This document shows, one piece after another, positions 22,877 through 33,461 of a stretch of 64,000 nt of DNA. Under the pieces are notes generated by a model. It did not search any database. It was not told where the DNA came from and saw only the letters and a program-made list of their open reading frames with translations. The position numbers were made by a program, and so were the translations under genes. Numbering within the stretch: position 1 is the stretch's first letter; every line of letters starts with the position of its first letter. This stretch comes from Synaphobranchus kaupii (lineage: Eukaryota; Chordata; Actinopteri; Anguilliformes; Synaphobranchidae): NCBI GenBank assembly GCA_029718625.1, contig CM056380.1, positions 42,716,189 to 42,780,188 on the forward strand, written 5' to 3'.

Positions 22877-25188
22877 AATATACTTAGAAAAGAAAAGCTG
22901 GTATATGCGTATGAGCGGTTTTGGTGTGGTTTTTGGTTTTACTTATTTATTTATTTATTTACTTATTGTGTTTCCATCCATGTATTTGACCTCACTGATC
23001 AACTGAGAATGTTCACAACCTGGGGAATCATGGGAATTGGCAATGGAAGGGATCTTGTAGCCAATCAGATTGGGGGGGGGGGGGGGGTCACATTCAGAGA
23101 CCCATGGAACCTTTAATGGGCACAGTGTGTCAGGACCTGAGTTTAGTGTCTCAACCAGGGCAGCAACTCTTACAGCACAGTGTCCCCATCGCTGTGCTAG
23201 GGCACTGGATTTCTATTTCAGGCCAAAGGGATGAGCGGCTCCTACTGCCCCACATCTTCTTGCAGGGAATTTTCCAGGAGGTCTCACACCCAAATACTGT
23301 ACTAAGCGAGCCCAGCCCAATTTGACGTGAGAAAGGTACAGGGCAGTATGGCTTTTGGCAAAGTGCACGTGCAAATACATATACACAAATATACACACGC
23401 ACAGACATACCCATCGACATGCAGACACAGAACCGTGCACACACACATCTTCCTGCATTGATAAAAGTATGCAAAGCACTATCAAGGCCACACAGTGCAG
23501 TGGGATGTGTTTCACTGCTGATTACTGATTGCATTCTTCCAGGCAGAATGTGTACAGTTCCCCTGGGTTTCTTGTTTTTCATTTGTGAATGCCTTTCCCG
23601 ACTACAAAGCACAGTGTCTGAGGTTTGCTCTGAAGATTGCAGTCGCTGGTCCAGAATAATGATTCCGTGTTCCCCCTCGCCATTTGCCTTTAGATGGTGA
23701 TACGCGCTTTGGGTCATTATCATGCTGAAATGTCCTCTTTCATGAAAGTTTGAGATTCTTACCAGGGCTTAAGTTGATTCCTAAAATCAACCGAACCAGC
23801 CGAACCAGAAAGGTGTCAGACGTGCAACGGATGAGACTTTAAACCAACATCCTGGCTCAGGGTGGCTCTAGTTTCCATGGCAACTTTTAGAACAGAAGTA
23901 GGGTATGGACACATTTGAAGGGCATGGATACATTTGGGGGCTGCAGTATGTGATTTGCACAACTTTGCACCGGTACATATGAAGAAGCACACAACGATAA
24001 ACAGGGCAGGCAGTGCTAGACGAGGATAACTGCCATGAATAATGAAATAGAATCCTTCCAAAGCAGCAATTTGCCGCAAGTGAACTCAATTTGACCTGTA
24101 AGTGAGCAGCTATAATTGTACGCTGTAATGAAGGTGAGAAGAAATTCATTTAAATACCTTCTTCTACAAGACCTTCACATGCTCCCCAGCTGATAAAAGC
24201 GCAAGCATTCTGCTGCTCATGCAGTCTGTTTGCTACCGCCTTGCGGGGGGGGGGGGGTGCACGGTTCTCGGGATAAAAAAAAAAAAAACGCTTTCATCTT
24301 AAGTTCAAGCATCAGCACGTCTGTGCCGTTTTGCGTCAAATGGGCTCACATTCATTTCTTTTATTGTGCTGAAGGACTGGGGGCCATGATCAGTTAGTGA
24401 ATATTCTGGAGTGGTTCTGGTAAAGGCAGAGAGGGCTGCAATGCCAGGAAAGTCTTAGCTGAGAAGCTGTTAAGTGCATTTCCCACCCCATAAGCCCAGC
24501 ATTGTGCCACACATTTCAGGTTGAAAGGTATTATTGCATCATAAAAACAGTGCTCTACCCAAAGGGTGTTGTGAGGGGGTTGGAGGAGGGAGAGGGGAGG
24601 GGGTTTGCAGCACCTGTTGCAGCGTGGCACACAAATACCTGAAAGGCGATTGGTTGTACAACAACGAACAAGGCCGCGCTTGTTTGCGGGTAAGCTAATT
24701 CATTCGTCAGCTACCACTGCAGTCTCCAGTGCACAATGACTTGGTTTTCCACTTGGCCTGAGCATAAATGCTAACCTCACGGGCGGGCTGTTCCTGTCTC
24801 CAGACGGAGGGCTAACACTGTGCCTTTTGTTGCACCTACGCAGGGCAGGTTTTGGGACAAGGCAGGACAGATTTCGTTTCTGTCAAGTGCACAGAAGATC
24901 TAGTGGCTTTCTGAGACTAATTATTATTCCAGTACTCATTATAACAGGCAGCACACACCATGAAAGAAATGCATTGTGGGAGAGTGCAGCTTCGGTAAGC
25001 TGAAGAGGAATTTGTAGAAGAAAATGCCCATTTGTTTTCATTTTTGCCTTCTTATACCTGCAAAAAAAAAAAAAAGTATATACCGTTGTGTCTGTACTAA
25101 AATACTAAAATAAGGATGAAGAATTCCCATTTAATTTCTACTCTTACTACAAAAAGAAATGTACATTTATGAAGATAAATGGAGAATA

Positions 25189-25230
25189 TTTGTCTGATAT
25201 TCTCTTTATAAATGGAGAATATCAGACAAA
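25189..25230. repeat. Perfect 16-bp inverted repeat, 10-nt loop
   Basis: TTTGTCTGATATTCTC and its exact complement flank TTTATAAATG. The sequence ATAAATGGAGAATAT also recurs directly on both sides. Confidence 0.93.
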
Positions 25231-26695
25231 GAAATCACAATGATATGAAAGAAATAAAACAGTTTGTTTGTTTGAGAGCACTGTCAAGTGACCTTTATCA
25301 AATATGCACTTGGCAGTTAATCTTCTGACAAGTGTGCTCATGAGTCAATAGGCCAGTTGAGTGGCGAGGCTGTTCGGCGGCCTGACAGCGCGGGTCACGC
25401 CGCGATTGAAAAATAAAACGCCGAGCTCTGTTCTGAGAGGGAGGACATCCAGTCTCTCTCCGCCTTAAGTCAAGCCATTTTCTTAATGGCCACTAGCCGC
25501 GGCTCGGACTGAGAGCTTTTCCCTCTCGGGCGAAAAACCGTTTCTTGGTAAAACATGCCCTCAATCTCTCGCAGATCTCCTGTCATCCGACGGGAGAGAA
25601 TGCGCAATCTCGTCCGGCTCTAGCCAGCTCTCCAGGGGACGGGCTGGAATGACGACCACGGGCAGGCTACCCTTCCCTATCTCCGCTGGGTAACAACCGG
25701 TAAAAATAGTATAGAAAGAGAAAGAGGGCCACGTGGGAGGGGGGAAACGGCCTGGAAGCGCGCTGGATTTTCACAGATCTGTTCCCAAAATAAACAGAGG
25801 TCCACGGGCCACACCTTTCATCCGTATGAACAAATCATGTTCCAAACTTACTGTGACCCTCCATGTTAATTTTCCTCTGTTGTTTTGTTTTATTGAGGCA
25901 AGCGGAATGCGGCAGACGACGCGTACCGTGAGAATACATAAAAACAGCGGCGGATGTCGTTTTTGCGGATAACAGCCGGCTTACGCCTGTCATCCAAAAG
26001 CATCCGTTTAAAATGTAAATGCCATGATGGAAGCACGGCGAGTGCCAGCATGGAAATAGCCCCCGCTGTCTCCAACAGCTGATATCTTTGATGACACGGA
26101 GGTTAAACGGTGAACCCATCCCCAAACGCGGCAAGTATATGAACATCACACTTTTTTGAGAGAGAATTTTCCCTGACGGCGCTCTGTCAAAGTTCATTTG
26201 TATGGGGCCCGCTGTTATGGCATGAATTCCCTATATGGAAAAAATTCCAAAGAAATTGTTACAAGGCGAGGGAGGGATTTTCATACATGCACGATGGCTG
26301 CAAAGGCCAAGCTCTTAAGAAATGCCACAGAATGAGTCAGCAGCCAGGCCTGGAGTCCAGAAGAACGTTCCAGTGGAATCAACTCATGACTGCGACGAGG
26401 CTCCGTGTGAGTCAGCACACTCACGGAATTCGGTGTAATCAGAGAATTTTATTATTTCTCCATTCCGCCCACCCCAGTCTCCCTGCGCCTTTCGCCTTTC
26501 GCCCTTCTCCTCTCCTTTCCAACTCAAGCTGTAAAAACCATTTCGCCTTGTTTTGTTTTTTTTTGGACCGCGCTCGAAGGGAGCAGATGCATTGTTATCC
26601 CCTCAAACAGAGACGATTCTCCTCCACACATTCCAGAGCCTTATTGATTAATCAGATCCTGACGTATACCGTAAGGTTGGTAGACTTTGCGGCCT

Positions 26696-26742
26696 GTGTG
26701 TGTGCGTGTGTGTGTATGTGTGTACGTGTGTTTGTGTGTGTG
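26696..26742. repeat. Interrupted TG microsatellite
   Basis: TGTG units with CG, AT and CGTG interruptions. Confidence 0.9.
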
Positions 26743-27253
26743 GATGGTGGAGCACAAACAGGATGGAGACAGGCTGTCTGCCTGTGTGTGGTTCAGTTTT
26801 TTACGAAAATCTGATCTGATCATTAGATGGCCCCTTTAACAGTTACTTCTGAACCCATCTCACTGCCTATGTTTTGGGGAACTGTCCGTGGGAAAGCAAT
26901 CAGGACGGCTCACTAGGTTCACTAAATCACACAAATAAACCACTACAAACAGTAATCATTCCTGAATTAATAAAGCGCTACAAACATGCAACCAAAACCA
27001 TTTCTGAGTACTGTGAATACAGGGAAGAATATTGGACACTTATTACAGTCAACTTCAAAGAAGAGAGAGATAAATGAAAACGATAAAAGTGGAATCCAAC
27101 ACCGTTTGAAGAAACAGGTGGAAGAACCTCCCAAACCTGACATCAGTAAGCATCAGGTAACTCACATCAAAACAGTATGTAACTAATATCTTACTAAAAT
27201 AAAAATAAACAACAGCATTCGTATAAATGAGAAAAGGGAAAATGGGCACTTAC

Positions 27254-27356
27254 ATGGCTTCTTTGGGCATTTCTGGCACTTATGGAAACCCCAGGATGTA
27301 CCCACTGACCCACAACAGTCCTCTTGTTTGGAGAGGCCAGGCAGAGCCTTCCCACA
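27254..27356 (-). CDS. ltbp1: LTBP1 exon: core of the hybrid 8-Cys (TB-like) domain
   Basis: This is a short exon (103 bases) missed by simple open-frame searches because it is embedded in intron sequence. It was found by searching the gap for the expected double-cysteine motif. It reads [16 protein letters not shown]...[13 protein letters not shown], almost the same as mammalian LTBP1. The acceptor is GATTCCAG and the donor GTAAGT. It begins in phase 0, matching the previous exon, and ends in phase 1; the split codon with the next exon gives Ser (KKP-S-IPLTG). It supplies five of the eight cysteines, including the adjacent CC pair typical of TB/hybrid modules found only in fibrillins and LTBPs. 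Confidence 0.96.
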
Positions 27357-27572
27357 CTGGAATCAGAAGCGGAGATCAGCGTGGTAAAATATATGCCCGT
27401 TACCATCATTTGCTGGCAGTTCCCTGGGAACCCCACGTTCTAAACGTTTCATCCACCCCCTGGCACCCAGTTTAAACCACGGGGTGCAGTTAGTGAGTGC
27501 AGCCATCAGCCGCTACTGTCACATAGTGGTGATCGGTCACTCCATCTCTCCATCAAAACCATACCGTCAAAA

Positions 27573-27905
27573 ACACACACACACGCACACACGCACACGC
27601 ACGCACGCACACAAGCACGCACGCACGCATGCACGCACACATACACGCATACACACACACACAAACAAGCACGCACACACAAGCACAGAAACGCATACGC
27701 ACAAACACACAGACACATGCACACAAACACAAACAAACATGCGCAGGCACACACAAACACACACACATACACACAAACACACGGGCAAGCACACACGGGC
27801 AAGCACACACAAGCATACAAACTTGGACGTACAAACACACAGACACACACGCAAATGCACACACAAATGCATACCAACACGCAAACACACACACAGACAT
27901 ACACA

Positions 27906-27955
<50 letters not shown>

Positions 27956-27973
27956 TACATACACACACACACA
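27573..27973. repeat. Long CA-rich imperfect repeat tract
   Basis: About 400 bp of (CA)n interrupted by ACGC, AAAC, GCAT and AGAC blocks, ending in a purer CA run (27906-27950) and TACATACATACA. All overlapping open frames on both strands (Thr/His or Cys/Val/Met-rich) are repeat artefacts. Confidence 0.95.
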
Positions 27974-28205
27974 CTCCACCTTTCTGAGAAATATGGACGT
28001 AGGGCACTCTGACTGTGCATGGCAAAAGGGCTTATCTCTCAGCTTTAGGGGGTAAAGGGGAAAAGAAACGACGGTCTGGAATAAGCTCACTGCACACTGG
28101 GACGTGCAAAATAATGTCTGCAATGCTGCTGCGCTGCTAGTCATGTCATAAAACAATACTCTGATGGGACTGAACATTTCTGTGAGAGGATTATTTAAGT
28201 ATTAT

Positions 28206-28637
28206 CTGTGTTCTCCGGAAATAAACCTACCATAACTACTGCTGTGTTCTCCGGAAATAAACCTACCATAACTACTGCTGTGTTCTCCGGAAATAAACCT
28301 ACCATAACTACTGCTGTGTTCTCCGGAAATAAACCTACCATAACTACTGCTGTGTTCTCTGGAAATAAACCTACCATAACTACTGCTGTGTTCTCCGGAA
28401 ATAAACCTACCATAACTACTGCTGTGTTCTCCGGAAATAAACCTACCATAACTACTGCTGTGTTCTCCGGAAATAAACCTACCATAACTACTGCTGTGTT
28501 CTCCGGAAATAAACCTACCATAACTACTGCTGTGTTCTCCGGAAATAAACCTACCATAACTACTGCTGTGTTCTCCGGAAATAAACCTACCATAACTACT
28601 GCTGTGTTCTCCGGAAATAAACCTACCATAACTACTG
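28206..28637. repeat. Minisatellite, 36-bp unit, twelve copies
   Basis: Twelve tandem copies of a 36-bp unit, GTGTTCTCCGGAAATAAACC then TACCATAACTACTGCT. They are practically identical; the only difference seen is one C-to-T at about 28359 (TTCTCTGG). Since 36 is divisible by 3, several frames stay open on both strands; these are not genes. Confidence 0.97.
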
Positions 28638-30035
28638 CTAAGAAATCCAAACTGAACCAACATGAAGCCTGGATCATATGTTGTCCCAAATCGCACAATG
28701 AGAACATGACAGGATGTACTTCACAGTTGATTAGCTTTTGAGTTGCTAAGACCAAAGCTATTTTAAAACAATTTTCATAGTAATTCAGTAATATCAGCGG
28801 ATTAGTTGTGACTTATGATAATAATAATTTAACAATCAAAGAAAATGTAGGAGAAGAATGTGTTTTGACAGGAATCTGGCAGGCACACATAATCGCGCCA
28901 GTCATGACCGAAGAGAGTGAACTGAGAGCATCTCGCACGGCCTATTTAAAAACACACAAACACCCTCCCGGTAGGCCGACGCGCTTCATAGAAACAAACG
29001 CGAGGCCAAGAATCCTGCCCCACTTGTGTTCACTGAATTGCTTTCTTCTCCGAGAGCTGGCCTCTCTCCAGCGAGCCCATTTTCCTGTAATTGTCGGCGG
29101 GGCGAATTGCGCACGGCTCGCGGGGCGGGGCCTCCTGGTTCTGCCCCTCGTGTCGCCGGCAGCTGGCGATACAGCGAGAGGATCGCTGCCACCACAGCGG
29201 AGGAAGCACGGAGCTACCACAGAGAATCAGATGCAGCCCCTCCTGATAAAAACACCGGCTTAATCATTTTAAACTTGAAAAATGGAGAGATCAAAAGTGA
29301 AATCAATCCAAAAAGTGAGCAGAGAGAGGGGGAGCTGTTTCAAGGGATTAAATTTAAGGTTTAGCAAAAAAAAAAAAAGTAATCTGAGGTCTTTGATACC
29401 AGCCTTCTGGTTCCACGTGATAATTTCAGTCAAGAAAGTTTGGTTTCAAGTACAAAGAGGATTCATTTAACCCCTGCCCTGCCCTGGCTTTCACTTCAGT
29501 GACCAAAAAGCCACATAGCAATCTTAGGCTTTGACACTGCTATTTCAGTAAGAATTGGGAAATATCCACAGACACACACTCAAAAACACAGGTGCTCAAG
29601 CATTCACTCACACACATTCACTCACTCACTGAATTAAGTGGATCGACTTGATTGATTTCTGTCCTCTCACTGTCCCACTCTCTCTTTCTCTCTCTCTCAC
29701 CCCATCCGTCTCTCTCCCCATCTCTTTCTCACCCTCTCTCGATGATACAATACCCCTTTAGCCCATTTCCGTAGAAAATTCACTTTGCAACAACAGGTCA
29801 GCACAACAACGCAACAAGCACACGCTCAACAGTCATTAAAGACCACTGGGAAACGTACATATGTAACTGTTACATATCTTGCATGTACACATTACACATT
29901 AAACATTTGCATGGCATCGCACAACACGCACATACACAGTACGCACATTATACATTCTCCTGATGCCACACGTATGCCACACACAACACCCCTCATGCCT
30001 TCTTTCTCTCTCTCCATCCCCTGGCCCTCGCCCAC

Positions 30036-30301
30036 CTGAGTTCCGCTGGTCTCCTGGAAGCAGCGGCCTAGCTGGGTCTTGGAGGAGACGGGGTAATGCT
30101 GGACAAAGGTCTGCTGCCGGGGGTAGACGGTCTGGCTCTGTTGCCCTTTCTGGCTGCTCTCCGAGTGGTAGGTGTAATGACCGGCCTGGGCGCCGTTCAC
30201 CTTCTGCCCGTTGGCGTCCAGCTGGGAGACCTGGTGGATCTGGACGGAGGCCTCGGGCGGGTGCTTTACGTGGATGTTGACGATGTTGGGGCCGAACTTG
30301 A
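30036..30301 (-). CDS. ltbp1: LTBP1 exon: linker and start of the hybrid 8-Cys domain
   Basis: The exon spans 266 bases, entering in phase 1 (CCTCGCAG acceptor) and leaving in phase 0 (CAG followed by GTGGGC). It opens with VKFGPNIVNIHVKHPPEASV, essentially the conserved LTBP1 linker. It continues through a Gln/Ser/Tyr-rich stretch and ends in SSKTQLGRCFQETSGTQ, which holds the first cysteine of the hybrid domain. The next cysteine begins the following exon (TQ-CGKALPG). Phase 0 at this junction is unusual among the mostly phase 1 exons of this gene, but the joined reading is exactly the expected family sequence. Confidence 0.96.
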
Positions 30302-30952
30302 CTGCGAGGGAGCGGGATGACAGGGACAGCCGAGGGAGAGAGGAGGAAAGCGCCGGTGGCGTCATTTATAAAGGAGAAGCGTTTTTCCGAGAACAAATGA
30401 AGGACTGTTGCCTGTTAAACGGTTCCACATTTAAAAGCTGGGAATTAAGTGAAAAACAATTAACGTTGCAGACATTCAATAGATGGTTTGTTTAAAGCTG
30501 CGTAAACCACAGACCTTTGAGAAAAGCCATATGTCAGAACTAAAGACATACAATATCAGTCAGGAACTGCCTGACCAGTTCCTGTAAGCAACTTCAGCAT
30601 CTGGGCTAAACCTCTGGATAAAAGGGAAAAAGAAGTATGGGCAGCAACAGATACAACGCCCATATAAGGAAACAAAGCAGACGCCTGAATGCTGCTTGCT
30701 TTTTTAAGCAAATAATGGGAGGGGGGGATTTCTGTCTTTGAAAGCAGGATTTGTTTTGCGCAATTGTAACTTCTTTGCACCATCTGGGATTTTTTTCCGC
30801 AGGAAAACTGCACATGAATTGCGGCCTGATTTCAAAGGAAGAAAAGCAAATCTGGTCAATTAAAATGACTGTAGATGATGCTGCGTTTGACGTGGCTGGA
30901 AAAAAAAGAAACATTTGGGCGGGGCCCAGGTGCGGTCCATGGACGTCCTTAC

Positions 30953-31168
30953 CTTGGCTTTGTCCGCCTCCGTAGGTGAGGGGGAGTGTGTGGGTGGAGT
31001 GGACCTGCGAGGTTTGGCCGTTGCTGAGGGACACCTGCTGGGTGTGGTGGTGCCGGGCGCCGTTGGTCAAGGAGACCTGGCAGAACTTTCCGGTGAAGTT
31101 GGGCGGGCACTGGCACCTGTCCCTGGAGCTGCACTTTCCCCCGTTCATGCAGGGCAGGTGGCAGACCA
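30953..31168 (-). CDS. ltbp1: LTBP1 exon: EGF-like domain 2 plus linker
   Basis: This exon has 72 codons with phase 1 boundaries at both ends (CTCTCAG acceptor, GTAAGG donor). The first 33 or so residues form a non-calcium EGF-like module with six cysteines: [25 protein letters not shown]. The match to mammalian LTBP1 EGF2 ([25 protein letters not shown]) is nearly exact. It lacks the D-x-D/N-E calcium signature, as in the family. The remainder is a His/Gln/Ser-rich linker ending in [12 protein letters not shown], which parallels the mammalian HSTHTLPLT segment. The splice join to the previous exon gives ...NFRV-VVCHLPC. The linker is part of the flexible, protease-exposed N-terminal half. 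Confidence 0.96.
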
Positions 31169-31239
31169 CTGAGAGGGGAGAACACACACAGTCACGCAAG
31201 CTTTACTAACCTGGCCGAGCTAGGCGCTAGGCCAACATG

Positions 31240-31447
31240 CTGGGGCATGTATCATGGTAAAGGAACTGGTCTTGTAACCCAACGGTTGCAGGTTCGATTT
31301 CCAGGTAGGACACTGCTGTTGTACCCTTGAGCAAGGTACTTAACCTGAATCGCTACAGTATATATCCAACTGTATAAATGGATACTATGTAAAAATGCTA
31401 AAAGTTGTGCAAGTCGCTCAGGATAAGAGCGCCTGCTAAATACCAGA
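31240..31447 (+). mobile_element. V-SINE-like element, nearly complete
   Basis: It has a tRNA-like head with a B box (GGTTGCAGGTTCGATTTCCA), then GTACCCTTGAGCAAGGTACT followed by TAACCTG, and the conserved central/tail block AAGTCGCTCAGGATAAGAGC followed by GCCTGCTAAATACC. This is the typical V-SINE organisation of fishes as I know it. The tail matches the fragments at 4.7 and 15.4 kb. Confidence 0.82.
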
Positions 31448-31716
31448 AATATAACATCTGGCAGCTACAAATTTTGCACTCATTGTGTCAACTGACAAAC
31501 TCCTGGACCAGCTCTGGAAGCCACGCATGACTCAGGAGCATCACAGCGAGACCCCTATGCTTTTGTGAATCATTCAATTTCAACAAGAAGAAAAAATACT
31601 ATTATTTAGTGCTTTAGGCTTTAGTGGGCTTTAATAGGCCAAGTCAAACGCACACCCGCACACTCCCACACCCCGACACACACACAGACACTCACAGTTC
31701 TCATCACAGTTCTACA

Positions 31717-31736
31717 CCCCCCCCCCCCCCCCCCCC
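31717..31736. repeat. C20 homopolymer tract
   Basis: Twenty consecutive C on the plus strand, so a G20 run in the LTBP1 pre-mRNA. It directly precedes TTTTTCTCCCCAATTTGGAA, which may be the start of an interspersed repeat. Confidence 0.93.
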
Positions 31737-31934
31737 TTTTTCTCCCCAATTTGGAATTCCCAGGCATATTTTATTAGCACTCACTGCCAAAACCTCCGCT
31801 ATTGACTGGGGAGAATGCAGATGAGCAAGCAATCTCCTCCACAGCTCGCGACACCAGACGCCGCTTCTTTGCGCACCGCAGTTTGCGAGTTGCGCTAAGA
31901 CAGACATAAGTCGGAGGAAGGCACCTCATGTGCA

Positions 31935-32227
31935 GGGCTGTGTCCAAATCAGAGCCCAATCTATTGCGTCCTGTCTCCTGTGTACTGTGTCTCTACGCCT
32001 CATTTTTTAAAACAAAGCTGTGCGTCATATGTATGCGACCAAAATGTTTGTGTGCTTGAAGTGTGCTCCCAAATATACTCAGCGAAACCCCGGAAGTAAG
32101 TGTATCATTTGGGAGTTTTAAGTATACTATATTTTGAGAAATTTTCACCTACTTACTGACTGTCTCGTCCTGTCTACTCAAGAAGCCTAACTAATAGTAT
32201 GGAAGGGTGCTGATTCGAACACAGCCC
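31935..32227. mobile_element. MITE with GGGCTGTGTCC-type terminal inverted repeats
   Basis: The left end GGGCTGTGTCCAAATCAG pairs with the right end CTGATTCGAACACAGCCC (16 of 18). Internal sequence includes TTTGGGAGTTTTAAGTATAC and near-complementary blocks. It is 293 bp with no coding frame, and resembles a common teleost MITE. Confidence 0.75.
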
Positions 32228-32330
32228 AGGTAAACGTGGATTTGCAGGTACCCAAACGACCAGCAGGGGTCGCTGGTGTATGATGACACATGTCATCTTG
32301 GCCGACTGAAACCCTCCCCTCCCAGGAGAG

Positions 32331-32583
32331 CAGTGGTCCCCAACCGTGTTCCTGATCTACCATCCTGTAGGTTTTCATGTCAACCCTACTTTGGCACACC
32401 TGATTCTACTAATTAGCAGCTCAATGAGATCTCTAGCTGTTGAATGAGGCGTGCTTTGTTAGGGTTGGAGTCAAAACCTACAGGACGGTAGATCTCTAGC
32501 TGTTGAATGAGGCGTGCTTTGTCTGGGTTGGAGTGAAAACCTACAGGATGGAAGATCTCCAGGAACAGGGTCGGGGACCACTG
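32331..32583. mobile_element. MITE with CAGTGGTCCCCAAC-type terminal inverted repeats
   Basis: The left end CAGTGGTCCCCAACCGTGTT pairs with the right end AACAGGGTCGGGGACCACTG after complementing. The internal arms (CTACCATCCTGTAGGTTTTC and ...AAAACCTACAGGATGGAAG) make it strongly palindromic. A 63-bp segment beginning GATCTCTAGCTGTTGAATGA is duplicated in tandem (32428 and 32491). The end motif suggests an hAT-type MITE. Confidence 0.82.
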
Positions 32584-33425
32584 GACTAGAGCAAATGAGG
32601 CCTTAACAGGATGAGCTACACAGCAGCCCTGTAACTCGTTCTTTAAAATTTTGGCGGAGGCTAAAAAGAATATGGATCCGAACAAAGCACTCGGAATAAG
32701 AAACGGTTGTTTACAGAGCTCGGGTTACGCTTCACAATGTGTCACTGTCACCCAGCATTACATAACACGTCTGTACTCTGCTGTCTGTGTGGAAAGCGCA
32801 TGTGTTCTTTCGCTCTCCGGTGAAAAACACCGCCAGACCACAGAGGGGAAGACCAATGGATCCGGACCAACAAGAGCAAAGTTGTACAGTGAAAGAAAAC
32901 ATTGGTGCAGTCTCCCGAGGTTCCGACCCATCCCGCTTCCAAAACCATGTCCGAGGGCGGGCCAGACCGGGTCGCGGGTCCTTCCGTTCATATTCGCCAC
33001 ACGCGCGATGCAGCGGCGGCGGCCGTCAATCGATCCTTCACGCTTTGAGACCATAATGCCTCCGTAACCCCCTGCTAATTAAGGATGCTGCGAATTTATT
33101 CATTTATCCTCGGCAGGTTTTTCCCATGCTGACAGTCACGCAGGGTTTCACCTCACAGGGAGGTCATAGGTCAGAGCGTGTGTGCGATTTACGGTTTCCA
33201 GAGGCTGCAGCGAGGGACGCTTTGCCCCAAGCAGGTGCTGGAAGAGGCCACTCCGGATTTGCGGAGTGGGAATACCATATATACAGTACCATATACCACA
33301 CACTATATAGAAGTAACAGTCAGGATACGAGGCCTTCACAGTGCTACTGTAGCCTTCAGCCCTTATATCTCTCTCCTTTTCTCTTTTTTCCCTCTCTTTC
33401 TCTCTCACTCATCCTCACTCTCCTT

Positions 33426-33428
<3 letters not shown>

Positions 33429-33461
<33 letters not shown>
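33429..33461. repeat. CT dinucleotide repeat
   Basis: Uninterrupted TC/CT units inside a longer CT-rich block (33365-33461). Confidence 0.92.

Larger units (their letters stand above)
21687..27253 (-). other. ltbp1: LTBP1 intron inside the hybrid domain
   Basis: It contains a CT-rich tract (22285-22415), a SINE copy on the plus strand (22686-22876), poly-G runs (near 23070-23087 and 24246-24257), a perfect hairpin (25189-25230), a CpG-richer patch (25340-25640), and an interrupted TG tract (26696-26742). No additional exon was seen. Confidence 0.65.
27357..30035 (-). other. ltbp1: LTBP1 intron inside the hybrid domain (phase 0)
   Basis: It is dominated by a roughly 400-bp CA-rich tract (27573-27973) and the 36-bp minisatellite (28206-28637). 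A GC-rich patch lies near 29090-29180 and a CT-rich tract at 29670-29745. The long open frames here are simple-repeat artefacts. Confidence 0.7.

Noticed and set aside
27506..28177. Long Cys/Val/Met-rich open frames on the minus strand and Thr/His-rich on plus
   Set aside because: They are translations of the CA-rich repeat; all frames are open because CA/TG repeats lack stop codons.
28195..28755. Periodic proteins on both strands over the 36-bp repeat
   Set aside because: Unit length divisible by three keeps several frames open; no start context, splice signal or conservation argument.
31240..31330. Possible tRNA gene (B-box sequence)
   Set aside because: The tRNA-like head belongs to a V-SINE; it does not fold into an intact cloverleaf with acceptor stem as far as I can judge.
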